Shown here in pieces: positions 34,465 through 43,476 of a stretch of DNA of 64,000 nt. The stretch's first letter is position 1, and every line of letters starts with the position of its first letter. The position numbers were made by a program, and so were the translations under genes. The notes under the pieces were generated by a model. It was not told the origin of the DNA and did no database searches. It saw only the letters and a list, made by a program, of their open reading frames with translations. The DNA comes from JAKGBX01 sp965366835 (GTDB taxonomy: Bacteria > Pseudomonadota > Alphaproteobacteria > Rhodobacterales > Rhodobacteraceae), in the NCBI GenBank assembly GCA_965366835.1, contig CBDUGF010000001.1, forward strand, positions 17,570 through 81,569, read 5' to 3'.

Positions 34465-35163
34465 TCAGTAAGTGCGGATCAGGCCCACCAGCTTGCCCTG
34501 GACCTTGACCTTGTCATCGGGGAAGACGCGGGTTTCATAGGCCGGGTTGGCGGCTTCGAGCGCGATCGCGTTGCCGCGACGGAAGAACCGCTTCAGCGTC
34601 GCCTCGTGATCTTCGACCAGCGCCACCACGATATCGCCATTTTCGGCGGTGACGGTTTCGCGGATGACCACCACATCGCCGTCGTTGATCCCGGCCTCGA
34701 TCATCGAATCGCCTTTGACTTCAAGGGCATAATGCTCGCCGCTTCCGGCCAGCATCGACTGGGGCACGGCGATGTTGTGGGCGCCATCCGCAATCGCCTC
34801 GATCGGGGCACCGGCGGCGATGCGGCCCATGATCGGCAGTTCCAGCGCATTTGCGGGCTCGACCGACATGGCGTTGGCGGGTTGCCGGGCGCTCGGGCGG
34901 TCGCCTTCGATCACCCGAGGGGTGAAGCCGGAAACCGGCCCGCCGAGGCTTTCAGGCAGCTTGACGATCTCGATGGCGCGGGCGCGGTGCGCCATCCGGC
35001 GAATGAAGCCGCGCTCTTCCAACGCCGTGATCAGCCGGTGGATGCCCGATTTCGACCTGAGATCGAGCGCCTCCTTCATTTCATCGAAAGAGGGCGGCAC
35101 GCCATCGCGTTGCACCCGCTTTTGAATGAATGCCAGAAGGTCCAGCTGTTTGCGTGTCAGCAT
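34465..35163 (-). CDS. lexA: SOS regulator LexA
   Basis: Repressor of the DNA damage response with self-cleavage activity. The 232-residue protein has the N-terminal winged HTH (MLTRKQLDLLAFIQKR, then PSFDEMKEALDLRSKSGIHRL). The cleavage site is Ala117-Gly118 in GRIAAGAP, with the catalytic Ser153 in VKGDSMIEAG and Lys191 in EATLKRFF. All catalytic elements are intact. An SOS box overlaps its own promoter, so autoregulation is expected. It faces comEC tail-to-tail with an 18-base gap. Confidence 0.97.
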   Translation of the reverse strand: MLTRKQLDLLAFIQKRVQRDGVPPSFDEMKEALDLRSKSGIHRLITALEERGFIRRMAHRARAIEIVKLPESLGGPVSGFTPRVIEGDRPSARQPANAMSVEPANALELPIMGRIAAGAPIEAIADGAHNIAVPQSMLAGSGEHYALEVKGDSMIEAGINDGDVVVIRETVTAENGDIVVALVEDHEATLKRFFRRGNAIALEAANPAYETRVFPDDKVKVQGKLVGLIRTY

Positions 35164-35199
35164 GTGATCCGCCCTTGTGTTGCTTCGTTGTTTACGTTT

Positions 35200-35228
35200 G
35201 TTCTACGCATGTTCCCGTTTTGTGTCAA
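35200..35228 (-). promoter_or_regulatory. lexA promoter with overlapping SOS box
   Basis: On the minus strand TTGACA (35223-35228) and TAGAAC (35200-35205) are spaced by exactly 17 bases. The alphaproteobacterial SOS operator GTTC-N7-GTTC (plus-strand 35200-35214) covers the -10 element, 37 bases before the lexA start. This is a direct autorepression arrangement. Confidence 0.85.
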
Positions 35229-35255
35229 CAGGTTCGCAAATCGAGGCGGTGACGG

Positions 35256-35333
35256 CGGGGGCCAGCCCACACACACAAGTAGAAGTGGGGGCCCGCCCCC
35301 ACACCCCCGGGATATTTGGTGCAAGATGAAGCT
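35256..35333. repeat. Intergenic GC-rich palindrome with CCGGGATATT core
   Basis: The lexA/moeA gap holds GGGGGCCAGCCC, an inverted GTGGGGGC-CC-GCCCCCAC hairpin and then CCCCCGGGATATTTGG followed by CAAGATGAAGC. The CCGGGATATT core and the AGATGAAG tail recur at 46602-46684, 50632-50690 and (core only) 51645-51661. It marks a dispersed noncoding repeat family rather than a gene-specific terminator. Confidence 0.6.
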
Positions 35334-35340
35334 GGGGCGA

Positions 35341-36513
35341 TCAGGATAGGGGAATGTAGGCGATTTCGCTGCCCTCGGGCGCGGCGGCGGCGCCCGGCGG
35401 GGAGATGGCCAGCGCGTTGGACCGGGCGAGGATGCTCAGGAGCGAGCTGTCTTGCCGGTCGAACACGGTGATTTCGCCGTTCTCGACATGGGCGCGCTGG
35501 TAGTGTTCGCGTGGGCCGTTGGCATCGAGGGAGCCGGTGAGCCGGGCGGTCTTGCGCGGCGCGGGGGCGGCGCCGAGGCCGAGCAGGGCGCGGACCAGCG
35601 GGGCGAGGAAGACATGGCCGCAGACCATCGCCGAGACCGGATTGCCGGGCAGGCCGAGCATCACCGCGTCGCCCATGCGCCCGGCCATGAGCGGTTTGCC
35701 CGGGCGCATGGCGATCTTGTAGAAAGCACGCTTCAGCCCCATCGCTTCGGCCACGTCGCCGACCAGATCATGATCGCCGACGGAGGCGCCGCCGATGGTG
35801 ACGATCAGATCGGCGCCGGCGGCGAGCCTGAACGTGGTTTGCAGGCTTTCGCGATTGTCGCGTGCGATCGGCAGCAGCCGGGGCGCGGCGCCGAGCGCGC
35901 CGAGCAGGCCGTGCAGGCCGAAAGTGTTGGACGCGATGATCTGATCCGGGCCGGGCGTTTCGCCGGGCATGACCAGCTCGTCGCCGGTGGAGATCAGCGC
36001 CACCACCGGGCGGCGGCGCACGGGAACATCGGCGATGTTCATCGCGGCCAGCAGGGCGACATCTTCGGGCGAGAGGCGGCGCGGCGCCCGGACTTTCTCG
36101 CCGGCGCGAAAATCGGTGCCGAGCGGGCGGATATTGTCATGGCTCTGCTCGGCGGTGATGGTGATGAGATCGCCGCGGCGTTCGACATCTTCCTGGATGA
36201 CCACATGGGTGGCGCCCTCGGGTACCGGTGCGCCGGTGAAGATGCGCACCGTCTGGCCGGGCTTGACCACGCCCTCGAAACGATGCCCCGCGGCGCTTTC
36301 GCCGATCACCTTGAACTGCGCGTGCAGATCGGCTTCGGCCCCGATCAGGGCATAGCCATCCATCGCCGAGGAGGCGAATGGCGGCTGATCGCGGTTGGCG
36401 CGGACATCTGCCGCCAGCACCCGGCCCGCGGCCTCGATCAGTGGCACGGTTTCGGCTTCGAGCGGCGAGACCAGCGCGAACAGCTCGGAGAGGGCATCTT
36501 CGACCGATATCAT
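35341..36513 (-). CDS. moeA: Molybdopterin molybdenumtransferase MoeA
   Basis: Inserts molybdate into adenylylated molybdopterin. The 390-residue protein shows the MoeA layout: DALSELFALVSPLEAE opening, RANRDQPPFASSAMDGYAL, the RIFTGAPVPEGATHVV segment, then VALISTGDEL and the nucleotide region TIGGASVGDHDLV. GLPGNPVSAMVCGHVFL sits in the C-terminal part. Its start overlaps the moaC stop (ATGA), so it is the last gene of the trpGDC-moaC-moeA run. This trp-moa linkage is common in alphaproteobacteria. Confidence 0.96.
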   Translation of the reverse strand: MISVEDALSELFALVSPLEAETVPLIEAAGRVLAADVRANRDQPPFASSAMDGYALIGAEADLHAQFKVIGESAAGHRFEGVVKPGQTVRIFTGAPVPEGATHVVIQEDVERRGDLITITAEQSHDNIRPLGTDFRAGEKVRAPRRLSPEDVALLAAMNIADVPVRRRPVVALISTGDELVMPGETPGPDQIIASNTFGLHGLLGALGAAPRLLPIARDNRESLQTTFRLAAGADLIVTIGGASVGDHDLVGDVAEAMGLKRAFYKIAMRPGKPLMAGRMGDAVMLGLPGNPVSAMVCGHVFLAPLVRALLGLGAAPAPRKTARLTGSLDANGPREHYQRAHVENGEITVFDRQDSSLLSILARSNALAISPPGAAAAPEGSEIAYIPLS

Positions 36514-36986
36514 TTGCCTTCGTAACGCCCTGATTTGCCGCCATCTTTCAGAACGACGCGGATGTCGGAAATGACCATGCCCTTGTCGACCGCCTTGACC
36601 ATGTCATGCACTGTGAGCGCCGCGACCGACACCGCGGTGAGCGCTTCCATCTCGACTCCGGTCTGGCCGGTGGTCTTGACCGTGGCCTCGATCTGCACAC
36701 CGGGGAGATCGGGATCGAGCGTGAGATCGAGCGCCACGCTGGTGATCGGCAGGGGATGGCAGAGCGGGATCAGGTCCGGCGTCTTCTTGGCGCCCATGAT
36801 GCCCGCCAGCCGCGCCACCGAGAGCACATCGCCCTTTTTGGCACGGCCTTCGGAGATCAGTGCGAAAGTGTCGGGCCGCATCGAGACCTGGCCGCGGGCG
36901 ACGGCGACGCGCGCCGTCACCGGCTTGTCGGACACATCGACCATATGGGCATCGCCCTTGGCGTCGAAATGGCTGAGCCCGGCCAT
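36510..36986 (-). CDS. moaC: Cyclic pyranopterin monophosphate synthase MoaC
   Basis: Second step of molybdopterin synthesis, forming cyclic pyranopterin monophosphate. The 158-residue product contains MVDVSDKPVTARVAVARG, the KKGDVLSVARLAGIMGAKKT block, LIPLCHPLPIT with the conserved His, and GVEMEALTAVSVAALTVHDMVK with the active-site Asp/Lys. ATG 36986 lies one base before the trpC stop, giving tight coupling with the upstream trpC gene; longer openings run into trpC. Confidence 0.96.
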   Translation of the reverse strand: MAGLSHFDAKGDAHMVDVSDKPVTARVAVARGQVSMRPDTFALISEGRAKKGDVLSVARLAGIMGAKKTPDLIPLCHPLPITSVALDLTLDPDLPGVQIEATVKTTGQTGVEMEALTAVSVAALTVHDMVKAVDKGMVISDIRVVLKDGGKSGRYEGK

Positions 36987-36987
36987 G

Positions 36988-37800
36988 TTACATGCCTCCG
37001 GGGCTGAGCGGGCGGGCCAGCAGCGCAGCAGTTGCCGCGGCAACGTCGGCCTGCCGCATCAGGCTTTCCCCGATCAGGAAACAGCGCGCACCGTAGCGGG
37101 CCAGATCGGCCAGATCGTCGGGTGTCGAAAGGCCGCTTTCGCTGACGATCATGCGATCTGCCGGCACCAGCTTGGCCAGCTTGCGCGTGGTGTCGAGCGA
37201 GGTCTCGAAGGTGTTGAGATCGCGGTTGTTGATGCCGATCATGCGCGACGAGAGCCGCGCGGCGCGATCCAGTTCCGCCGTGTCATGCACCTCCAGCAGG
37301 GCGTCCATGCCCCATTCGGTGGCGGCGGCCTCCAGTTCGGCGGCCTGATCGTCGGAAACCGTGGCGAGGATGATCAGGATGCAATCGGCGCCGAGCGCGC
37401 GGGCCTCGGCGACCTGGTAGGGATCATAGATGAAATCCTTGCGCAGCACCGGCAGGGCGCAGGCGGCGCGCGCCTCGGTGAGAAAGGATTTCGCGCCCTG
37501 GAAGCTGGGCGTGTCGGTCAGCACCGACAGGCAGGTGGCGCCGCCTGCCGCATAGGCCTGGGCCAGCGCGGCGGGGTCGAAATCCTCTCGGATCAGGCCC
37601 TTGGACGGGCTCGCCTTCTTGATTTCGGCGATCAGGCCATAGCCCTCGCGCGCCGCCTCGAACAGCGCATCGGCGAAGGGGCGCACAGGCTCGGCGGCAC
37701 GGGCTTCGGCCGCGAGCGTCTCAAACGGCCTGGCGGCCTTGTCGGCGGCGATCTCTTCAAGCTTGTAGGCCTTGATACGGTCCAGAACAGTGCTTGTCAT
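36988..37800 (-). CDS. trpC: Indole-3-glycerol phosphate synthase TrpC
   Basis: Converts carboxyphenylaminodeoxyribulose phosphate to indole-3-glycerol phosphate in tryptophan synthesis. The 270-residue TIM-barrel protein has LIAEIKKASPSKGLIREDFDP (catalytic Lys), VLRKDFIYDPYQVAEARA (Lys/Asp), EVHDTAEL, IGINNRDLNTF and the ISESGL-like VSESGLSTPDD phosphate loop. It is monofunctional, without fused TrpF. The start overlaps the trpD stop by four bases. Confidence 0.97.
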   Translation of the reverse strand: MTSTVLDRIKAYKLEEIAADKAARPFETLAAEARAAEPVRPFADALFEAAREGYGLIAEIKKASPSKGLIREDFDPAALAQAYAAGGATCLSVLTDTPSFQGAKSFLTEARAACALPVLRKDFIYDPYQVAEARALGADCILIILATVSDDQAAELEAAATEWGMDALLEVHDTAELDRAARLSSRMIGINNRDLNTFETSLDTTRKLAKLVPADRMIVSESGLSTPDDLADLARYGARCFLIGESLMRQADVAAATAALLARPLSPGGM

Positions 37801-38819
37801 TGGGCCTCCGATGTCAGTTTTGCAAGACTGGCGATCTTCTGTTTCGCCGCGCCGGAATCGATGCTTTTGCGGGCCATGTCGACCCCTTCGCGCAGATCGG
37901 CGGCAGCCCCCCCGACGACCAGCGCTGCGGCGGCATTAAGCAACACGGCATCACGATAGGCAGAATGAGTTCCGTCGAGCAAGGCTCTGAAAGCCATGGC
38001 ATTTTCTTCTGGCGTGCCGCCGATGATCTGTTCGAACGGATGCACCGGAAGGCCGAAATCCTCGGGGTGCAGTTCGACCTCGCGCACCGACCCGTCTTCT
38101 TCCAGAGCGGCCACCCAGGTAATGCCGGTGATGGTCATCTCGTCGGTGCCGTCGGAGCCATGCACGAGCCAGGCGCGCTCGGCACCAAGCGCGCCCAGGG
38201 TTTCGGCCATCGGGCGGATCATCTCGCGCGCGAAGGCGCCGGTAAGCTGGCGTTTGACGCCTGCCGGGTTGGTCAGCGGGCCGAGGATGTTGAAGATCGT
38301 GCGGGTGCCAAGCTCGGTGCGCGACGGGCCGACATGCGCCATCGCCGGATGGTGCATCGGCGCCATCATGAAAGCGATGCCGCATTCCGCCAGCGCCTTT
38401 TCCACCACCGCCGGGCCGACCATCACATTGACGCCCATCTGCGACAGTGCATCCGCAGCACCGGACTTGGAAGAGAGATTACGATTGCCATGTTTCGCAA
38501 TGGTTAATCCCGCGCCCGCGGCGACGAAAGCGGTGGCGGTGGAGATGTTGAGTGTACCCTTGCCGTCGCCACCGGTGCCGACGATATCCATCGCGCCTTC
38601 GGGGGCTCTGACGGCGTGACATTTGGCGCGCATCACGCTGGCGGCGGCGGTATATTCCTCGACCGTTTCGCCGCGCGTGCGCAGCGCCATCAGGAATCCG
38701 CCGATCTGGCTCGGCGTGGCTTCGCCCTCGAACAGCAGGGTAAAGGCAGTTTCAGCCTCGGCGCGCGTCAGCGGGCGCTCTGCGGCAGCACCGATCAGGG
38801 GTTTCAGCCGGTCACTCAT
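37797..38819 (-). CDS. trpD: Anthranilate phosphoribosyltransferase TrpD
   Basis: Transfers phosphoribose to anthranilate. The 340-residue protein has the glycine-rich PRPP site DIVGTGGDGKGTLNIST (about residues 79-95) and KHGNRNLSSKSGAADAL. GPLTNPAGVKRQLTGAF sits in the core and the conserved HGSDGTDE motif lies further on. It overlaps trpG upstream and trpC downstream by four bases each, so trpGDC are translationally coupled. Confidence 0.97.
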   Translation of the reverse strand: MSDRLKPLIGAAAERPLTRAEAETAFTLLFEGEATPSQIGGFLMALRTRGETVEEYTAAASVMRAKCHAVRAPEGAMDIVGTGGDGKGTLNISTATAFVAAGAGLTIAKHGNRNLSSKSGAADALSQMGVNVMVGPAVVEKALAECGIAFMMAPMHHPAMAHVGPSRTELGTRTIFNILGPLTNPAGVKRQLTGAFAREMIRPMAETLGALGAERAWLVHGSDGTDEMTITGITWVAALEEDGSVREVELHPEDFGLPVHPFEQIIGGTPEENAMAFRALLDGTHSAYRDAVLLNAAAALVVGGAAADLREGVDMARKSIDSGAAKQKIASLAKLTSEAQ

Positions 38820-39397
38820 GCCGCAACCTTCAGCACATCGAGGAAGTTCTTCAGCATCGCGTGGCCGTGTTCAGAGGCAATGGATTCAGGATGGAACTGG
38901 ACGCCATGCACCGGCAGGTCGCGATGTTGCAGCCCCATGATGGTGCCGTCCGACAACTCGGCGGTGATTTCGAGACAGGCGGGCAGGCTGTCGCGTTCAA
39001 CCACCAGAGAATGATAGCGCGTGGCCTGGAACGGGCTCGCCAAGCCCCGGAACATGCCCTTGCCGGTATGGTGGATCTCGCCCATCTTGCCATGCACGAT
39101 CTCGTGGCAGCGTACCACCTTGCCGCCGAACGCCTGGCCGATGGTCTGATGTCCGAGGCAGACGCCCAACAATGGCGTGCAGGTTTCGGCGGCGGCCTCG
39201 GTCAGCGCCAGGCAGATACCTGCCTGATCGGGATCGCAGGGGCCGGGAGACAGCAGGATGCCCGCCGGGTTCATCGCCATCGCCGCCTGCACATCGAGCG
39301 CATCGTTGCGTTTCACCACGACCTCGGCGCCCAATTCGCCCAGGTAATGCACGAGATTGTAGGTAAAACTGTCGTAATTATCTATCAGTAGCAGCAT
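38816..39397 (-). CDS. trpG: Anthranilate synthase glutamine amidotransferase TrpG
   Basis: Class I glutaminase subunit that delivers ammonia to TrpE. The 193-residue protein begins LLLIDNYDSFTYNLVHYLGE. It has nucleophile Cys80 in LLGVCLGHQTIGQAFGG and the His/Glu pair in VQFHPESIASEHG near residue 170. ATG 39397 is set by the family N-terminus; a longer opening has no support. Its partner trpE is not adjacent but ~2.5 kb away on the same strand, past rluE and an unrelated divergent gene. Confidence 0.96.
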   Translation of the reverse strand: MLLLIDNYDSFTYNLVHYLGELGAEVVVKRNDALDVQAAMAMNPAGILLSPGPCDPDQAGICLALTEAAAETCTPLLGVCLGHQTIGQAFGGKVVRCHEIVHGKMGEIHHTGKGMFRGLASPFQATRYHSLVVERDSLPACLEITAELSDGTIMGLQHRDLPVHGVQFHPESIASEHGHAMLKNFLDVLKVAA

Positions 39398-39522
39398 CTT
39401 GCTCACATTCACACGCAAAGGGCTGGAGGCCCGGCCCATGGTCGCGGTATACATGTTCAGGCTTGTAGCGCACCGTCAAGGGGGCGCACTGTCCCGAAGG
39501 GCAGTAAAATGAGGTGGAAGCA

Positions 39523-41223
39523 GTGGCCAGAGGATTTCTGAGCGGAGCGTTTTGGGGCGTTTTGGTTGCCGTGGGCGGAGCCGCGGGTTTGTCGGTTCTG
39601 AGCGGCGGGCCCGACGCGCCGCAGCGTGCGCCCGAGGCGGCGGCCGTGGAAGTGCCTGCGGGCTCCGAATTCAACCAGTCACGCGACGATCGCGAGGCAA
39701 ACCTGCCGGCGAGCGAACCCGTGGTCACCAGCGTGGCGGCGCCAAAGGTGCTGGCGCCGGAGCCCGACGATCTTTCGCCCATGAAAGATACCGATACCGA
39801 TCCGGGCGCACAGCCCGCGGCGGGCACGCTCGAGGGCGGGTTGAGCGAACCGGTGGCGGGGCAGGGCGCGGCGCCGGATGTGGCTGCGCGCAGCGACGGG
39901 CCGGTGGGCCAGTCTGCGCAGTCGAGCGCGCCGCAGGCACCGCAGGACGAGGCGGAGCTTTCGATTTCGACCGAACCGGCGCAGCCGATGGCGCCACCGG
40001 CGGAACCGGAGGTGACCGCCTTTGCCGAACCCGAAGCGGAGCCCGAACCGGAACCCGAACCCGAACCGCAGCCCGCGCCGGAGGTGCAAAGCGATGCACC
40101 GGCCGAACCGATGGCTCCGGCTCTGGAGACCGCGCAAAGCGACGGCCAGCCGTCGGCTGGGGACGCTCAACCCGTTGAGAATACGCAGATTCCGGCGAAA
40201 CCCGAAGCGAGCACGGAAGAGTTGGTGATCCGCGTCGCACCTGAGCCAGCGACACCGACCGAGATGGTGCAGGCCAGCGATGAGAACGTTGCTGAGGCGG
40301 AGCCGGAAAGCGAGGTCGCCAAGGCCGAACCAAGCGAAGCGGAACCGGTGATCGAGCCAGTGATCGAGCCCGAGCAGGAGGTTGAGCCAGAGGCAGAGCC
40401 CGAAACCGCCGGCATCCGGATCGGCAAACCGGCCAGCGACCTCAAGACGCTCGGCGCGAAAGACATCCCGACCGGACGCCTGCCTTCGGTGCGCGCGGGC
40501 AGCGAACCCGCGGCAGAGGACGGGGAAGAACCCGCGGATCGCAGCGCCATGCCGCCGATCAAGCGCTTTGCAGTCGATGTTCAAGTCGATGAAAACAAAC
40601 CGAAAATGGCGATCGTTCTGATTGACGACGAGAGCGGGCCGGTGGCGATGGACGCGCTGTCGGCATTCCCTTATCCGCTGGCATTTGCGGTCGATACCGG
40701 GCGCGACGGAGCCGCAGACAAGATGGCGATCTATCGCGCGGCGGGGTTCGAGGTTCTGGCGCTGGTCGATCTGCCGGAAGGATCGTCGCCGAGCGATGTG
40801 GAAGTGGCCATGCCGGTGCTGCTGGAACGGGTGCCCGAGGCGGTGGCGGTGATGGAAGCGCCGGAGGACGGCATCCAGTCGGACCGCTCGATCAGCGATC
40901 AGGTGGCCCGGATCCTGGCCGACACCGGACACGGATTATTGTTGTATCCCAAGGGGTTGAATACCGCACAGAAGCTGGCGGCGAAAAACGGCGTGCCCTC
41001 GGCGACGATCTTTCGCGACTTTGATGCGAACGACCAGAATGCGCGCGCGATCCGGCGTTTTCTCGACAATGGTGCGCTCAGGGCAGGCAGCGAAGGCGGG
41101 GTCGTGATGGTCGGACGGATCCGACCCGATACGGTGAGCGCCTTGCTGCTCTGGGGCCTGGAAGACCGGGCCGACCAGATCGCGCTGGTGCCGGTGAGCC
41201 AGCTTTTGCAGCCGCAGGATTGA
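39523..41223 (+). CDS. Divergent polysaccharide deacetylase-family envelope protein
   Basis: Predicted inner-membrane-anchored periplasmic protein with a C-terminal divergent polysaccharide deacetylase domain. From GTG 39523 (AGG ribosome site upstream; GTG 39514 is an alternative) it has 566 residues. One N-terminal transmembrane helix (ARGFLSGAFWGVLVAVGGAAG) is followed by ~300 residues of very Pro/Glu/Ala-rich low complexity with EPEPEP runs. The folded domain starts near residue 360 with KMAIVLIDDESGP and FPYPLAFAVD. The long disordered stretch suggests a linker spanning the periplasm. In enterics relatives lie near envelope division genes; substrate unknown. Confidence 0.8.
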   Translation: MARGFLSGAFWGVLVAVGGAAGLSVLSGGPDAPQRAPEAAAVEVPAGSEFNQSRDDREANLPASEPVVTSVAAPKVLAPEPDDLSPMKDTDTDPGAQPAAGTLEGGLSEPVAGQGAAPDVAARSDGPVGQSAQSSAPQAPQDEAELSISTEPAQPMAPPAEPEVTAFAEPEAEPEPEPEPEPQPAPEVQSDAPAEPMAPALETAQSDGQPSAGDAQPVENTQIPAKPEASTEELVIRVAPEPATPTEMVQASDENVAEAEPESEVAKAEPSEAEPVIEPVIEPEQEVEPEAEPETAGIRIGKPASDLKTLGAKDIPTGRLPSVRAGSEPAAEDGEEPADRSAMPPIKRFAVDVQVDENKPKMAIVLIDDESGPVAMDALSAFPYPLAFAVDTGRDGAADKMAIYRAAGFEVLALVDLPEGSSPSDVEVAMPVLLERVPEAVAVMEAPEDGIQSDRSISDQVARILADTGHGLLLYPKGLNTAQKLAAKNGVPSATIFRDFDANDQNARAIRRFLDNGALRAGSEGGVVMVGRIRPDTVSALLLWGLEDRADQIALVPVSQLLQPQD

Positions 41224-41345
41224 ATGTGTTAACGCAGCGAAGATCAGGCAAAACCGGGGGGTGATTCCCGGCTGCCGCCCGGCTGACATGCGTGCACCGC
41301 CGCGTTGCGGCGAAAATTAACCGAAAATTGAGTAACGCGCCGTGC

Positions 41346-41371
41346 GGTGGCGGGGTGACACCCCACCCTAC
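41346..41371. repeat. REP-like palindrome ending CACCCTAC
   Basis: GGTGG-C-GGGGTG-A-CACCCC-ACC followed by CTAC forms a compact hairpin between the convergent deacetylase-like and rluE-like genes. Its CACCCTAC end matches the element at 8524-8547, pointing to the same dispersed repeat family. Confidence 0.5.
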
Positions 41372-41925
41372 AATGCTGTGATCGCGCGGTGTTCGCCGGG
41401 GGCGAGGCCGTCGAGCGACCAGTCGCCGATGCGGATGCGGATCAGGCGCAGGGTAGGATGGCCCACCGCGGCGGTCATGCGGCGGACCTGGCGATTGCGG
41501 CCCTCGGTGAGGGTAAGCTCGAGCCAGCTGTCGGGGACGGTCTGGCGCACGCGGATCGGCGGATCGCGGGGCCAGATCCAATCGGGCTCGGGCACGCGGC
41601 GTGCCATGGCCGGGCGGGTGCGGCCATCGTTGAGGGTGACACCGGTGCGCAGGGTTTCGAGCGCGGCGTCGTCGGGCAGGCCCTCGACCTGGGCGAGATA
41701 GGTTTTCGGCGCCTTGAACCGGGGATGGGAAATGCGGGCCTGGAACGCGCCGTCGTCGGTGAGCAACAGGAGGCCTTCGCTGTCGCGGTCGAGCCGCCCG
41801 GCGGGGTAGACGCCTTTTTCCGCGATGTAATCGGAAAGCGTGGGGCGCGGGCTGTCGCTCATGCTCTTGTCGGTGAATTGCGACAGGACGCCGAAGGGTT
41901 TGTTGAACAGGATCAGGCGCGGCAT
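41368..41925 (-). CDS. rluE: RsuA/RluE-type pseudouridine synthase
   Basis: Pseudouridine synthase that modifies rRNA; the short form without an S4 domain resembles RluE (23S rRNA). The 185-residue protein has the N-terminal strand LILFNKPFGVLSQF, the catalytic Asp46 in PAGRLDRDSEGLLLLT, KTYLAQVEG, and the C-terminal EGRNRQVRRMTAAVGHPTLRLIR block. Length and motif order fit RluE, but a different rRNA target cannot be excluded by eye. It follows trpE by 30 bases on the same strand. Confidence 0.88.
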   Translation of the reverse strand: MPRLILFNKPFGVLSQFTDKSMSDSPRPTLSDYIAEKGVYPAGRLDRDSEGLLLLTDDGAFQARISHPRFKAPKTYLAQVEGLPDDAALETLRTGVTLNDGRTRPAMARRVPEPDWIWPRDPPIRVRQTVPDSWLELTLTEGRNRQVRRMTAAVGHPTLRLIRIRIGDWSLDGLAPGEHRAITAL

Positions 41926-41955
41926 GGGAGCGATTTTTCCGCGAAAAATCGGGCC

Positions 41956-43467
41956 TCAGCCATTGCCGTTGCCGGTAAAGCGCGCGGCGTCTGCGGCGGC
42001 GCGGCGGATGGCGTTGGATTTGTGCAGGGTCTCTTCGTATTCGGCCTCGGGGTCACTGTCATGGACGACGCCGCCGCCGGCCTGGACATAGAGCTTTTCG
42101 TCTTTCACCACCGCGGTGCGCAGGGCGATGCAGACATCCATGTCGCCGCCTGCGGAAAAGTAACCGACGCCGCCGCCATAGATGCCGCGCTTTTCCGGCT
42201 CGAGCTCGTCGATGATCTGCATGGCGCGGACCTTTGGCGCGCCCGAAACGGTGCCGGCGGGCAGACCGGCAAGCAGGGCCGAGAGCGCGTCGTGATCCTC
42301 GCTGAGTTCGCCGACCACGTTGGAGACGATGTGCATGACGTGGGAATAGCGCTCGATGATGAATTTCTCGGTCGGGCGCACGCTGCCGATTTTCGACACC
42401 CGGCCGGTATCGTTGCGCCCGAGATCGAGCAGCATCAGGTGTTCGGCCAGTTCCTTTTCATCCGACAGCAGATCCTGTTCGAGCGCCAGATCCTCCTGGC
42501 GCGTGGCACCGCGCGGGCGGGTGCCGGCGATCGGACGGATGGTCACCTCGTTGCCGAAGACGCGCACGAGGATTTCGGGCGAGGCGCCGATCACCTGGAA
42601 ATCGGCGAAATTGAAATAGAACATGAAGGGCGAGGGGTTGGTGCGCCTGAGCGAGCGGTAGAGCGCGAAGGGCGGCTGGCGGAAGGCCTGCGTCCAGCGT
42701 TGCGACGGAACCACTTGGAAGATGTCACCGGCGCGGATGTAGTCCTTGGCCTTTTCGACCGCCGCCATGTAGCCCGCCTTGGTGAAATTCGAGACCGGCG
42801 CCTGTTCTTCATGTGCCTGGCCGAGATCGCGGGCCTGCTGGGGCAGGGCGCGTTCGAGATCGCGCACCGCGTCCATCACCCGCTCGGCGGCCTGGGCATA
42901 GGCGGCGCGGGCGGATTGGCCATCCGAAACCCAGGCCGGCGAGCAGACCGTGACATCGCCTTTGACGCCATCGAGCACGGCCACCACCGTGGGGCGCAGC
43001 AGCATGGCATCGGGCAGGCCGAGCGGATCGGGCCTGACGTTGGGCAGGTGCTCGACCAGGCGGATCATGTCATAGCCGAGATAGCCGAACAGCCCGGCCG
43101 AGGCGGCGGGCAGATCCTCGGGCAAATCGATCCGGGATTCGGCCAGCAGCGCGCGCAGATTGTCGAGCGGTTCGCCGGGCTGATCCTCAAACGCGGTCGA
43201 ATCGAAGCGCGCCATGCGGTTGAGCCGGCTGGTGGTGCCATGGCATTGCCAGACCAGATCGGGCTTCATGCCGATGATCGAATAGCGCCCGCGCACCTCG
43301 CCGCCGGTGACCGACTCGAGCATGAAGGCATCGCGCGCCGCACCGGTGAGCTTGAGCATCAGCGACACCGGGGTATCGAGATCGGCGGCCAGGCGGGTAT
43401 AGACCAGCTGGTTTTCCCCGGCCTCATAGGCGCGTGCGAAGCTCTCGAATGAGGGGGTCAGCTGCAT
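41956..43467 (-). CDS. trpE: Anthranilate synthase component I TrpE
   Basis: Converts chorismate plus ammonia to anthranilate. The 503-residue protein has the N-terminal feedback region LDTPVSLMLKL, YSIIGMKPDL and the catalytic chorismate-binding core. Core blocks are GDIFQVVPSQRW, SPEILVRVFGNEVTIRPIAGTRPRG, DEKELAEHLMLLDLGRNDTGRV, and AGLPAGTVSGAPKVRAMQIIDELEP. It lies 9 bases after the ppiD-like gene and is separate from trpGDC, so it is probably transcribed from the ppiD promoter. Confidence 0.97.
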   Translation of the reverse strand: MQLTPSFESFARAYEAGENQLVYTRLAADLDTPVSLMLKLTGAARDAFMLESVTGGEVRGRYSIIGMKPDLVWQCHGTTSRLNRMARFDSTAFEDQPGEPLDNLRALLAESRIDLPEDLPAASAGLFGYLGYDMIRLVEHLPNVRPDPLGLPDAMLLRPTVVAVLDGVKGDVTVCSPAWVSDGQSARAAYAQAAERVMDAVRDLERALPQQARDLGQAHEEQAPVSNFTKAGYMAAVEKAKDYIRAGDIFQVVPSQRWTQAFRQPPFALYRSLRRTNPSPFMFYFNFADFQVIGASPEILVRVFGNEVTIRPIAGTRPRGATRQEDLALEQDLLSDEKELAEHLMLLDLGRNDTGRVSKIGSVRPTEKFIIERYSHVMHIVSNVVGELSEDHDALSALLAGLPAGTVSGAPKVRAMQIIDELEPEKRGIYGGGVGYFSAGGDMDVCIALRTAVVKDEKLYVQAGGGVVHDSDPEAEYEETLHKSNAIRRAAADAARFTGNGNG

Positions 43468-43476
43468 GGCGGCGCC

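Noticed and set aside
41317..41331. TTAA-N7-TTGA, resembling a CtrA box
   Set aside because: It lies between two convergent genes, with no promoter to control.
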